Assembly (NCBI GenBank): GCA_050008465.1
Contig: JBEKMO010000006.1
Span: 28,418 to 92,417, forward strand
From: Fen-330 sp050008465
GTDB lineage: Bacteria > Acidobacteriota > Terriglobia > Bryobacterales > Bryobacteraceae
Length of the DNA stretch: 64,000 bases
Direction: 5' to 3'
Within the stretch, counting starts at the first letter, position 1. The number at the start of each line of letters is the position of its first letter. The notes beneath the pieces are model-generated. The model was not told the DNA's origin and ran no database searches. It saw only the letters and a list, made by a program, of their open reading frames with translations. Position numbers and translations under genes: made by a program. Positions 1-6,152 of the stretch are shown piece after piece.

Positions 1-195
1 GTGCAGGCGGGGCGATTTGATCCGAAAGGCGCCGCCGACATTGTTGTGCGTCCACGCGGCGATCAGCCGGACGTCTGCGGTGAGGGGCGCGTTTCGGATG
101 GTCGGTGAGTTGCCGGTGAACATCGTGAGATTGACTTGGGGGGTCTGGCCTGGCGCCACGGCGCTGCCCCCAATGCATTCCAGTATTTTTCCCAT
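1..195 (-). CDS. Probable virion coat-like protein, N-terminal part (runs off left edge)
   Basis: Open minus-strand frame of 65 codons from an ATG at 195 to the window edge with no stop, so only the N-terminus is visible. An AGGA Shine-Dalgarno lies just upstream of the ATG. The visible protein starts MGKILECIGGSAVAPG and continues with a stretch rich in small polar residues (LTMFTGNSPTIRNAP) and then IKSPRLH, with no signal peptide, membrane segment or enzyme motif. Its place after a replication-type gene and a small Ala-rich basic protein, and its beta-rich composition, suggest a capsid or coat protein of the same element. That assignment is inference from context and from a remembered similarity to coat proteins of small phages, not a search result. 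Confidence 0.55.
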   Translation of the reverse strand, partial: MGKILECIGGSAVAPGQTPQVNLTMFTGNSPTIRNAPLTADVRLIAAWTHNNVGGAFRIKSPRLH

Positions 196-230
196 GGTAG
201 TTTTCCTGTGTGAGATCGGGCGCTACCGGG

Positions 231-656
231 TTAGCCCGAGACCTTCTTCTTGCGTAGGGCGTCAGTGACGGCCTGGACGCGCGCCATGTTTGCCGGGTCG
301 CCCTTCGGGCGCCGGGGCGGGAGCTGGACACCCGCGATGGTTTGCAAGTACGGAGCGACTCCGCTCTGCCAGGTGCCTTGTGCGCTTCGAACGCCCTGGG
401 GAAAGCGCGATGCGCCGGTAGTGGATGCGTTCGTGGCAAACTTCGCTCCGCCGGCGGATCGCACACCTTTGGAGAAGGACTTGCGCGTGATGGCGTCCTG
501 GATGGCCGCTTCGTAATTCGGTTCGGCGGCTACGGTGCCTGTTTCCCAGTCTTGGCCGGCAGCGGCGACGCCGGTAGCGTAGTCCTGGGCGGCTGCGGCC
601 GCACGGGTTGAGAACTTCGCCGCGCTTGTCGCGGCGTCTTTGACTTTGATAGCCAA
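231..656 (-). CDS. Small Ala-rich phage-type structural protein
   Basis: 141-residue protein. The start is a TTG at 656 because a perfect AGGAGG lies six bases upstream; a longer frame to 731 lacks such a site. The protein begins AIKVKDAATSAAKFSTRAA and has a repetitive architecture: Ala-rich helices with recurring Tyr/Trp (QDY, QDW, PNY), then FSKGV, RFPQGV and WQSGV segments, and a Pro-rich tail ending LPPRRPKGDP-N-RV. I see no catalytic motif or membrane segment. Proteins of this look are, as far as I remember, found beside coat genes in small phages. It sits 35 bases upstream of the probable coat gene. Minor virion or scaffold protein is the best guess; DNA binding is an alternative. Confidence 0.6.
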   Translation of the reverse strand: MAIKVKDAATSAAKFSTRAAAAAQDYATGVAAAGQDWETGTVAAEPNYEAAIQDAITRKSFSKGVRSAGGAKFATNASTTGASRFPQGVRSAQGTWQSGVAPYLQTIAGVQLPPRRPKGDPANMARVQAVTDALRKKKVSG

Positions 657-743
657 GGTATACCTCCTGTTCACCTTGAGCTTGTGCCTGTTCCGCTCGA
701 GAGACAACACTTCATCCCAAGTCGTAGACACAGTGGGAACCGT

Positions 744-1481
744 TCAGTGGCCGAAGTGGTTCTGGATCACGCGTGGAAACCAAGAGTACCTCTTTGGGCC
801 GCTCGGTCGGTTCGGAGTTGCCCCTTCACGGAAGAGTTGGTGTAGAAAACGGCTTAACTCCTCGATGTTGTGACCGTGGAGGGCCGCGACGCATCGGTTC
901 ACGATGTCGTCATCCGGTGGTCGAACGGGCCGCGGGTCTTCGCCTTGGTAGTAGCCCCAGATGTGTTTCTTCACCGCATCAAAGAGAGGAGTCGTCGTCG
1001 TCGTGGTTTCGCCTTTGCTTCGCTGGGGCACACTTCCCTTCCCCTGACGGGATGCGGTTGGTCCTCCCGACGACGATAACTCCTCTCCATAAGTCCTATA
1101 CGTCTGGGGGACATTGGCGACACCCCCTGGGGACACTGGCGACACCCCTTCGGGGACATTGGTGACACCCCCTGCGCCCGCGGCGGCGGCAAAGTCCGGG
1201 TGCCACAAAAAGACGTGGTGACTGGGCTTGCTGGCGACGCGGCTGGAAGCGATGAAGCCGGCGGCGCGTAGCTCGTGAACCCACCGTTTTACCTGGCGTT
1301 TGACGGTGTGTAGGGTGGCCGCCAGGGTGGCGGTGGAGGCGTAGCATTCGCCCGAGTCGCGGCCGTAGCCGGCCATGAGCAGATAACACAGTTTTGCCCC
1401 TCGGCTGAGAGTGGGGTTTTTGCTGAGAACCATCAACAGGCGCGTGCTGCCGAGCACACGTCTCCCCTGGATGGTCTGCAT
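744..1481 (-). CDS. Helix-turn-helix replication initiator-like protein
   Basis: 245 residues. Residues 1-95 form a winged-helix module of the kind found at the N-terminus of phage and plasmid replication proteins: a basic start (GRRVLGSTRLLMVL), then TLSRGAKLCYLLMAGY and a recognition-helix-like TAATLHTVKRQVKRWVHEL. A flexible linker rich in Gly, Val, Pro and Ser/Thr (about 100-165, including a run of Thr) joins it to a C-terminal helical domain (about 165-245). The linker is encoded by three direct DNA repeats, which resembles lambdoid O proteins whose origin lies inside the gene. The gene begins three bases after the nuclease-like gene stops and is followed by the structural genes. Replication initiation is inferred; a transcription regulator is possible. 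Confidence 0.6.
   Translation of the reverse strand: MQTIQGRRVLGSTRLLMVLSKNPTLSRGAKLCYLLMAGYGRDSGECYASTATLAATLHTVKRQVKRWVHELRAAGFIASSRVASKPSHHVFLWHPDFAAAAGAGGVTNVPEGVSPVSPGGVANVPQTYRTYGEELSSSGGPTASRQGKGSVPQRSKGETTTTTTPLFDAVKKHIWGYYQGEDPRPVRPPDDDIVNRCVAALHGHNIEELSRFLHQLFREGATPNRPSGPKRYSWFPRVIQNHFGH
1107..1171. repeat. Three iteron-like direct repeats inside the replication-type gene
   Basis: Three copies of a 20-base unit, consensus GGGGACATTGGCGACACCCC, start at 1107, 1129 and 1152 with only single-base differences. The spacing is 22 and 23 bases, about two helical turns and not a multiple of three, so the middle copy is read in a different frame from the other two. The conservation is therefore at DNA level, as expected for protein-binding iterons of a replication origin. 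Confidence 0.65.
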
Positions 1482-1484
1482 GGG

Positions 1485-1931
1485 CTATCCGGGGCGGGGA
1501 TAGATCTGGACCACGATGCCTGATTCGTCGATCACGGGCTGGCAGTCCGGGACTACCGCGCGGCCGATGGCGATGAGCGAGCGGACGGGCAGCTCCGGGT
1601 GCGCGATGCGCCACAAAGTGCGGTAGCCGAGGAGCTGGCCGAGCGCGCCAAAGGCCACCCGTACCTTCACCTCAATGATGTCCGCTTGGCCGCCGATGCG
1701 CGCTACGATGTCCGCGCGCTTCTGGGTGATCAGTACGGACATGTTGCGCACCTCTTGGGTGTATTCCTCCCCCGGATCGGTGCCCTCACCCAGGCGCACG
1801 TTGAAGTCGATCTGGTCGTATTCGGCGCCGTGCGCGTTCAGCCACGCCTTTGCGATGTCGCTCTCGACGTAGGTGAGGCCTGGAAGTTGGATCTGAGAGA
1901 GCAGTAGGCCGAGGTTGGCTGGTGGGGGCAT
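1485..1931 (-). CDS. PD-(D/E)XK-type nuclease-like protein
   Basis: 148 residues from the ATG at 1931, which overlaps the previous stop as TGATG; a longer frame to 1994 only adds unlikely sequence. The core has the arrangement of a PD-(D/E)XK nuclease: RADIVAR with Asp74, then a beta strand ending IIEVKVR with Glu87 and Lys89, followed by the helix GALGQLLGYRTLW. The N-terminal part (ESDIAKAWLNAHGAEYDQID) is helical. Candidate roles are a replication-associated or recombination nuclease of the element; a restriction-like defence role cannot be excluded. The fold call rests on the motif spacing only. Confidence 0.55.
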   Translation of the reverse strand: MPPPANLGLLLSQIQLPGLTYVESDIAKAWLNAHGAEYDQIDFNVRLGEGTDPGEEYTQEVRNMSVLITQKRADIVARIGGQADIIEVKVRVAFGALGQLLGYRTLWRIAHPELPVRSLIAIGRAVVPDCQPVIDESGIVVQIYPRPG

Positions 1932-2170
1932 CAGGGATTTCTCTTGCGGCCGTCGCGGTGGTGTGGCAGTCCCAGGCGTTCGCGCCACTCCCACTCGTTG
2001 AGTTGTCCGCGGAGCTGCTCGAGCACAAGGAACTGCTGGAGCAGGTCGAGCATCTCCGCCAGGTGGCCGTTGAGGATCTCAAGTTCGCCCTGGACGGATT
2101 CGACCGCAGCGGCGATCGGACGGTTCACCTGGAGCGGAGTAAGGCTGCCGGCGGGGACCGGAAGACGCAT
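1931..2170 (-). CDS. Small coiled-coil protein of unknown function
   Basis: 79 residues, starting at the ATG at 2170, which has GGAGG eight bases upstream and begins two bases after the preceding stop. The middle (IAAAVESVQGELEILNGHLAEMLDLLQQFLVLEQLRGQL) has the heptad pattern of a coiled coil and is followed by EWEWRERLGL and a basic tail. I do not recognise the family. Tight coupling to both neighbours makes it a genuine gene of the element operon. Confidence 0.5.
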   Translation of the reverse strand: MRLPVPAGSLTPLQVNRPIAAAVESVQGELEILNGHLAEMLDLLQQFLVLEQLRGQLNEWEWRERLGLPHHRDGRKRNP

Positions 2171-2172
2171 GC

Positions 2173-2412
2173 TTACGCCTCCCTCGCTTCGGCGATCGAC
2201 AGCACGGCGAACGTGCCCACGCATATTTCTTTAGGGTCCGAGACGACCAGGCTGAGCCGCTGCCCGAGTTCCGGGTGTATCCGATCGGTGATGAGCACCA
2301 GGTGGAGGACGCCGTTCTGGGGTCCGAGTAACACATGCTCGATGCGTGCGCCGCGAAGGTGGCGCTCGATGTTGGACAGGCTCAGCGTGGAGAGCCCCTG
2401 CATGGCAGTCAT
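2173..2412 (-). CDS. Small protein of unknown function
   Basis: 79 residues. The ATG at 2412 shares one base with the upstream stop (TAATG), which fixes the start; the open frame upstream to 2493 overlaps the previous gene. The sequence alternates short strands and helices (NIERHLRGARIEHVLLGPQN, LHLVLITDRIHPELG) and ends in AVLSIAEAREA. No signal peptide, membrane helix or known motif is visible and I do not recognise the family. It belongs to the translationally coupled chain of the element. Confidence 0.45.
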   Translation of the reverse strand: MTAMQGLSTLSLSNIERHLRGARIEHVLLGPQNGVLHLVLITDRIHPELGQRLSLVVSDPKEICVGTFAVLSIAEAREA

Positions 2413-2618
2413 TATGGCTTCCGTTTCTTCCGGATGCCGGCCACGCGCAGAGCGTCCGCCGCGGTGGGGCTCTGTCCGGACTGGCGCGCCCACGAAAAGA
2501 AGGCGTGCTTGAGTTCGGCGGCGGCGAGCGGTAGCCCACTCAGCTTTTCGATCACCGCGTCTTTCGCCTCCGGGGTCATGTTCTCTTCGCCGACCACCTC
2601 GGACATGTCGGTGCTCAT
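2412..2618 (-). CDS. Small helical protein of unknown function
   Basis: 68 residues, acidic N-terminal half (MSTDMSEVVGEENMTPEAKD) and basic C-terminus (GIRKKRKP). The start at 2618 forms an ATGA overlap with the stop of the upstream gene, a coupling repeated along this operon. Predicted as mostly helical; the basic tail could contact nucleic acid, but that is conjecture. Family not recognised. Confidence 0.45.
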   Translation of the reverse strand: MSTDMSEVVGEENMTPEAKDAVIEKLSGLPLAAAELKHAFFSWARQSGQSPTAADALRVAGIRKKRKP

Positions 2619-2956
2619 TGGTCCTCCGGTGGCTGGTAGGCGCCCATGGCGATCGCGTACAGGCGGATGCGCAGGTCGGCGTTGTTGGTCGAGGTATTGA
2701 AGAACTCCGCGGCCAAACAGATGCGCAGCATTCCGGACGGCGCGGTCACGCTGACCATGCCGTGAACGTAAGGCTCCGGAGGCGACACAGAGGTCAGTTT
2801 CTCCATGGTCGCCAGAATCGGACCGCCGCACTTGGCGGCTTTGAGGTTGTACTTCGCCGCCAGCGTGGTGATGGCGAAGAAAAGCGAGTCTTCGGGTGGG
2901 GACTGAAATCCCGAGCTGTACCAGGGGGGCAGCAGCGGGGACGGTAATGTGGACAT
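2615..2956 (-). CDS. Small protein of unknown function
   Basis: 113 residues from the ATG at 2956, chosen because GGAGG lies seven bases upstream; the frame extends to 3085 without another good start. The N-terminus is Pro-rich (LPSPLLPPWYSSGF), followed by a helical stretch (LFFAITTLAAKYNLKAAKCG) and a C-terminal part with alternating strands and helices (MVSVTAPSGMLRICLAAEFF). No known motif. Its stop overlaps the next start (ATGA). Soluble; role in the element unknown. Confidence 0.45.
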   Translation of the reverse strand: MSTLPSPLLPPWYSSGFQSPPEDSLFFAITTLAAKYNLKAAKCGGPILATMEKLTSVSPPEPYVHGMVSVTAPSGMLRICLAAEFFNTSTNNADLRIRLYAIAMGAYQPPEDQ

Positions 2957-2958
2957 GT

Positions 2959-3186
2959 TCACTTCCTCCGTGTTTGTGGGTGCAGGTAGGCTTTCAGCGT
3001 CTCGCGGTCGGCGTGCCATAGTTCGTCGCGCTTCTTGTCGAGGTGGTCTGGATTGCTCAGCCGTCTGGCTGCCGCTTGAATGCACTCGGAGTACAACCCG
3101 AGCAGTTGCGCGGCCGCGATGTCTTGCAGGTTGCCAAACTTGTGCGCGGCTGTTTTCAGGTACGCGGCAGCTTTGCAGACCAGCAT
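2959..3186 (-). CDS. Small helical protein of unknown function
   Basis: 75 residues from the ATG at 3186, two bases after the upstream gene stops, with GAGGAAGG a short distance upstream. The protein is predicted all helical (LVCKAAAYLKTAAHKFGNLQ, YSECIQAAARRLSNPDHLD) and basic at the end. No recognised family. Spacing of two bases to both neighbours marks it as part of the operon. Confidence 0.45.
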   Translation of the reverse strand: MLVCKAAAYLKTAAHKFGNLQDIAAAQLLGLYSECIQAAARRLSNPDHLDKKRDELWHADRETLKAYLHPQTRRK

Positions 3187-3188
3187 GG

Positions 3189-3461
3189 TTAACCTTCCTC
3201 GGGCGCGGCGGGCGACGCCGGCGGCTGGTCGGATTTGTCGCGCCAGAGGAGCACGTATCCGCTCGTGAGCACGTGGCCGAAGTTTTGATCCAAGAGCACT
3301 ATTGGACAGTCCATGAGGCTTGGGGTCTCCTGGCGGAGTGCAAACACACACGGGGTGAACGGCGCCACGAATCCGCACTCGTGGCCACTCGATTGGACCA
3401 GGAGCAATTGGTTCGGTTCGCGGTGGTAGTCATAGAAGGGGCAGGGGGGCTGTCCGTTCAC
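3189..3461 (-). CDS. Small protein of unknown function
   Basis: 90 residues starting with a GTG at 3461 that overlaps the stop of a preceding 40-codon frame (GTGA). The sequence includes a Cys/Pro-rich start (GQPPCPFYDYH) and hydrophobic strands (QLLLVQSS, GYVLLWRDK) without a membrane helix. The tail is Pro/Ala-rich. I do not recognise the family. Confidence 0.45.
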   Translation of the reverse strand: MNGQPPCPFYDYHREPNQLLLVQSSGHECGFVAPFTPCVFALRQETPSLMDCPIVLLDQNFGHVLTSGYVLLWRDKSDQPPASPAAPEEG

Positions 3462-3580
3462 GGCTTCACCTCGGGCGGCGCGGCGCCGAGAACTGTAGCG
3501 CCCACTTCTGGTGGCGACTCCTCCAGCTCCTCGCGCGTGCGAGAGACTGTTCGTCCATCCGCCAGGCGGACTAGGTACAC
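3458..3580 (-). CDS. Very short gene in the operon, 40 residues
   Basis: Minus-strand frame with a GTG at 3580, a GGAGGG about 13 bases upstream and a stop that overlaps the next GTG start (GTGA). The product begins with the strand YLVRLADGRTVSRTREELEE and ends in a Pro/Ala-rich tail. It fills the gap between the flanking genes and repeats the coupling pattern seen elsewhere here, which is the main support. Function unknown. Confidence 0.4.
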   Translation of the reverse strand: MYLVRLADGRTVSRTREELEESPPEVGATVLGAAPPEVKP

Positions 3581-3590
3581 GTCGACGCTC

Positions 3591-3833
3591 TTACCCTCCG
3601 GCAGGCGGAGCGAGATAGTTGGCTCTTGTGGCACTGACGATCACTCCAAACTGGCCGGTCACTAGGTCGAAGACTCGATCGCCGGGCCGCAAGTCGAGTC
3701 CCATGATTTCATGTGAGGTCGCCGGCGCGCCGGCGCCGGCGGCTAGGTCCGCGTTCGCCTGGCGGCGGACGCCTTCAAGCGTGTGGAGCATTGTTCCCAG
3801 GCGTTCCACTGTGGGTGACTCCTTGTACGGCAT
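3591..3833 (-). CDS. Small protein of unknown function
   Basis: 80 residues if the ATG at 3833 is used, which overlaps the end of the ParB-like gene by 59 bases; an internal ATG at 3791 would cut the overlap to 17 and give 66 residues. Neither start has a convincing ribosome binding site. The C-terminal half (GLDLRPGDRVFDLVTGQFGVIV) looks like a small SH3-like beta barrel preceded by helices. Family not recognised. Confidence 0.4.
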   Translation of the reverse strand: MPYKESPTVERLGTMLHTLEGVRRQANADLAAGAGAPATSHEIMGLDLRPGDRVFDLVTGQFGVIVSATRANYLAPPAGG

Positions 3834-4647
3834 CTCCGAGGGCCGCGCGGATCCGCGCCAGTGCGCGGTCGATGAACATAGCGCGGCACTGGCGGTGCAT
3901 CGGGACGAGTTCCATCTCCCAGGGGCGGTCTGCGCTCTCGCAGCAAAGACAGGTCATGGTGGTGATGGGCGCCGGGAGGCTGGTGAACTGGTTCGTGCCA
4001 TCGGTCGGCGGCGGGGCCTCTACGGCCGCGATCGCTTCCGCCTGAGTCCGCCACTGGATCACCAGGCGGGCGCTGGCGCCGCCGGCGATCGCTGCATCCA
4101 GGTACATGGCGCGGTAGCCGGGATCCCGAACTTTGTTCAGCTCCTTGGACACGGCCAGGGAGATACGGCCGTCCTTCAGCGCGGCGAATACTGCGTCGTC
4201 ACCGAGGAGCAGGTTTAGACGGTCCTCGAGCAGCGGCCGCTTGAGTCCGGTGAGTTCGACCAGGCGGTCCACGTCGCCGGCGCAACGCTGGCTGAGCAGC
4301 GTGCCGAAATAGACCGCCTGCTCGGCCGGGTTCACATCCTCGCGGAAGAGGTTGGCGTGGATCTTGCGGGCTTCGGCGGCGGCGCCGGCGGTGGCGTAGA
4401 TCATGGCGTGGATGATCTTGTGGCCGTTGCGCGTGGCGGCGATAAATCGCCGGTGGCCGTCGTCAATCTCGTAGCGTGAGCCACGCACGATCAGGCAGAT
4501 CGGGAGTATCACTCCTTCCTGCTTCACCGACTGGGTGAGTTCCTCGAGCTTCTGCTCGTCGAAGGTCTGACGCATGGCCAGGGCAGGCGGATCGATCTTG
4601 TCCAGGGGCACGAGTGCGTACTGCGGCTGCGCGTCACGCTTCGGCAT
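3775..4647 (-). CDS. ParB-like partition/regulatory protein with C-terminal zinc knuckle
   Basis: 290 residues. The N-terminal ParB/Sulfiredoxin-type domain is clear: LVPLDKIDPP, LEELTQSVKQEGVILPI, box I GHRRFIAA (His65-Arg67) and box II NLFREDVNPAEQA. A helix-turn-helix follows (VDRLVELTGLKRPLLEDRL, about 127-145). The C-terminal region has Cys233, Cys236, His251 and Cys254 in a CxxC-x14-HxxC arrangement, a likely zinc ribbon that standard chromosomal ParB lacks. No ParA is visible nearby. In an element with its own replication-type gene this suggests plasmid maintenance or regulation; some phage ParB-like proteins are transcription factors or nucleases instead. Confidence 0.75.
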   Translation of the reverse strand: MPKRDAQPQYALVPLDKIDPPALAMRQTFDEQKLEELTQSVKQEGVILPICLIVRGSRYEIDDGHRRFIAATRNGHKIIHAMIYATAGAAAEARKIHANLFREDVNPAEQAVYFGTLLSQRCAGDVDRLVELTGLKRPLLEDRLNLLLGDDAVFAALKDGRISLAVSKELNKVRDPGYRAMYLDAAIAGGASARLVIQWRTQAEAIAAVEAPPPTDGTNQFTSLPAPITTMTCLCCESADRPWEMELVPMHRQCRAMFIDRALARIRAALGDAVQGVTHSGTPGNNAPHA

Positions 4648-4843
4648 ATGGTTGGTCCTCTGGGTTGGGGCGCCGGAGCTTCAGCTGGGGTTTCACGTCC
4701 TGGAGCAGGCGGACGCTGAGCGTGCGGTCCTCGAGGTCGACCGTCACGAGGTCACCAATCCCCCAGCCGAGCTTCCGTAGAAACTCGACGGGGATGGTGA
4801 TGCCGCGGCTGTGGCCGTGCTTGATGAGTTTACAAACCCACAT
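4634..4843 (-). CDS. SpoVT/AbrB-type DNA-binding protein
   Basis: 69 residues overlapping the ParB-like gene by 14 bases. Residues 1-50 match a SpoVT-AbrB swapped-hairpin domain: KLIKHGHSRGITIPVEFLRK, then GDLVTVDLED and LSVRLL. Such proteins are antitoxins (MazE type) or transition-state regulators. No adjacent toxin of MazF type is seen, so a regulator of the element operon is the more likely role. The first visible genes of the operon are this, the ParB-like gene and an orphan. Confidence 0.65.
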   Translation of the reverse strand: MWVCKLIKHGHSRGITIPVEFLRKLGWGIGDLVTVDLEDRTLSVRLLQDVKPQLKLRRPNPEDQPYAEA

Positions 4844-5138
4844 GGGCGAGCTCCCGTGTGCCGGCCACGGCGTCTATGCACTGCCGGACCAGTGTGCCCG
4901 TGTTGTCCTGGGCATAACGCTCGATCAGTGTGCGGTAGGTGATCGCGGCCAGGATGGGGCCGTGTGGAACCCTGAGTATGAGATAGCGGGGGTGTGCCTC
5001 GAGCAGAACGGGGGCGCCGTTATACAGCGCGTCGGTCTTGAGCGTGATGTGTTTCGATCCGGTGAGCTCTCGCGTAGCTGGCCTCCTCTCGGTCTTTCCC
5101 GCTGTTGACCAGGTGCGCCAGGTGCCGGCTGCGAACAT
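4830..5138 (-). CDS. First gene of the element operon, unknown function
   Basis: 102 residues if the ATG at 5138 is right. A GAGAGGAGG at about 5080-5090 on the minus strand would suggest a shorter product, but no start codon lies at the correct distance. The C-terminal two thirds looks like a real fold (HITLKTDALYNGAPVLLEAH, ILRVPHGPILAAITYRTLIE). It overlaps the AbrB-like gene by 14 bases. Family not recognised. Confidence 0.4.
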   Translation of the reverse strand: MFAAGTWRTWSTAGKTERRPATRELTGSKHITLKTDALYNGAPVLLEAHPRYLILRVPHGPILAAITYRTLIERYAQDNTGTLVRQCIDAVAGTRELAHVGL

Positions 5139-5153
5139 TATGTAAACTATTGC

Positions 5154-5166
5154 GGTAGTGGGTCAG
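5154..5166 (+). repeat. Left arm of 13-bp inverted repeat
   Basis: GGTAGTGGGTCAG, the exact reverse complement of 6080-6092. The two arms bracket three small rightward genes and lie at the junction between the leftward element operon and ordinary chromosome. Could be element or cassette ends; a 13-base match could also be chance in a window this large. Confidence 0.35.
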
Positions 5167-5167
5167 T

Positions 5168-5196
5168 TTGAAACTGCACCCGCCCCGTTGTAGAAT
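5168..5196 (+). promoter_or_regulatory. Sigma70-type promoter with palindrome over the -35
   Basis: TTGAAA at 5168-5173 and TAGAAT at 5191-5196 are separated by 17 bases, each one or two bases from consensus, and fire rightward into the genes starting at 5217. The palindrome CAGTTTGAAACTG (5164-5176) covers the -35 and is a plausible operator. Confidence 0.55.
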
Positions 5197-5216
5197 TCTT
5201 GAAGAGGCTAAGGCAC

Positions 5217-5534
5217 GTGGACCGAACCATGCTGCTGAAACAGTGGTGCAGAGCTCAATTGACGGCGATGCAGGACGAGATCAGTAGCCTACGCGCAAGC
5301 CCCGCAAAGTACCTTGACGCAGCGTTGACGGCAGAGCCAAGTTCTGGTGTCGAACTCTACGAGCGATACGAGAAACTCCTGGATCAGAGCCGACGTGACT
5401 TCCAATGCTGGGCCAGCCGGTTTCCGGCGGAGACGTACCGAGCCGACAGAGATGGATCGCTCCGACGGCGGGACTTAGCATCCCTAGAGCGAGACATCGA
5501 GGCATTTCGGGCCGTCATAGACAGCACGCCATGA
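5217..5534 (+). CDS. Small helical protein of unknown function
   Basis: 105 residues with a GTG start at 5217 preceded by GAGG nine bases upstream; an in-frame TTG at 5199 and ATG at 5229 are alternatives. The sequence is highly charged and predicted helical (MLLKQWCRAQLTAMQDEISS, LYERYEKLLDQSRRDF, LASLERDIEAFRAVID), with no signal peptide. It lies just downstream of a strong promoter and overlaps the next gene by ATGA. Family not recognised. GC content is lower than in the surrounding chromosome, in line with foreign origin. Confidence 0.5.
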   Translation: MDRTMLLKQWCRAQLTAMQDEISSLRASPAKYLDAALTAEPSSGVELYERYEKLLDQSRRDFQCWASRFPAETYRADRDGSLRRRDLASLERDIEAFRAVIDSTP

Positions 5535-5746
5535 AGCGGTTAGGGATAGGATCTCTTCTCTGTGGCGTTGGGCTCTCCGTTTACGGGATGCTCAACTTCA
5601 CGCCTTCACGTGGCCGCGAGGTTATTGGGGAATACGGGCCGGCTTACGGCTACTTCTATAACACAGAAGCGCGGGCAGAGGCGGCTGCCGGGGCCGTGCT
5701 TACTGTGGCAGGGCTGTTGCTCTACAAACGTAACAGGTCAAACTGA
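5531..5746 (+). CDS. Small two-segment membrane protein
   Basis: 71 residues, start ATG at 5531 overlapping the preceding stop (ATGA). Residues 4-22 (LGIGSLLCGVGLSVYGML) and 51-65 (AGAVLTVAGLLLYKR) are membrane segments separated by a polar loop containing GYFYNTEARAEA. The hairpin topology is common among uncharacterised inner-membrane proteins. It is co-transcribed with the charged helical protein upstream; no family recognised. Confidence 0.5.
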   Translation: MKRLGIGSLLCGVGLSVYGMLNFTPSRGREVIGEYGPAYGYFYNTEARAEAAAGAVLTVAGLLLYKRNRSN

Positions 5747-5855
5747 CTCGCTGCTCAGAATTCGGGCGCGGAGGATCGGGCTGGGGTCTTCAACGCACTT
5801 TTCAGACATTATCCTCTGCCCATACTTGAGCGGGTAGGCATGGTACCATCGTGGC

Positions 5856-6083
5856 ATGAAAGAGCCAATAGAGACATCCCCACAGGTGGGCGACTTCATA
5901 GTTGTGGGCGGTCCAGATGGTTATGCGATCGAGCGAGTCCGCGCGGCAGGAAGCCGGGAAATAGTGTCTACCGAAAATCATCGCCTGCCCGCACTTGAAG
6001 CCGCACGAGCCTTAGCGCGATCCTCAAATACGCAGGCGTGGACCTACGAGTTGGACAATCAGTTTTCCAGGCTCCCAGACTGA
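5856..6083 (+). CDS. Small soluble protein of unknown function
   Basis: 75 residues. The fold reads as a strand pair then helix (GDFIVVGGPDGYAIERVRAA, LPALEAARALARSSNTQAW), similar in shape to small DUF2188-like proteins, though I cannot assign it. It ends directly at the right arm of the 13-bp inverted repeat. No clear ribosome binding site, so its expression is less certain than that of the two genes before it. Confidence 0.4.
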   Translation: MKEPIETSPQVGDFIVVGGPDGYAIERVRAAGSREIVSTENHRLPALEAARALARSSNTQAWTYELDNQFSRLPD

Positions 6084-6092
6084 CCCACTACC
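6080..6092 (-). repeat. Right arm of 13-bp inverted repeat
   Basis: CTGACCCACTACC, reverse complement of 5154-5166, overlapping the stop codon of the 75-residue gene. See the left arm. Confidence 0.35.
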
Positions 6093-6152
6093 ACTATTGC
6101 CTGCGCCCTGGAGTCCCCCTACACCTCTGCCGATCTCCCTGCTGAGGCCCGC

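Noticed and set aside
4634..4843. AbrB-like gene as a MazE antitoxin of a toxin-antitoxin pair
   Set aside because: Neither neighbour resembles MazF, VapC or another toxin family by motif, so a regulator role is preferred.
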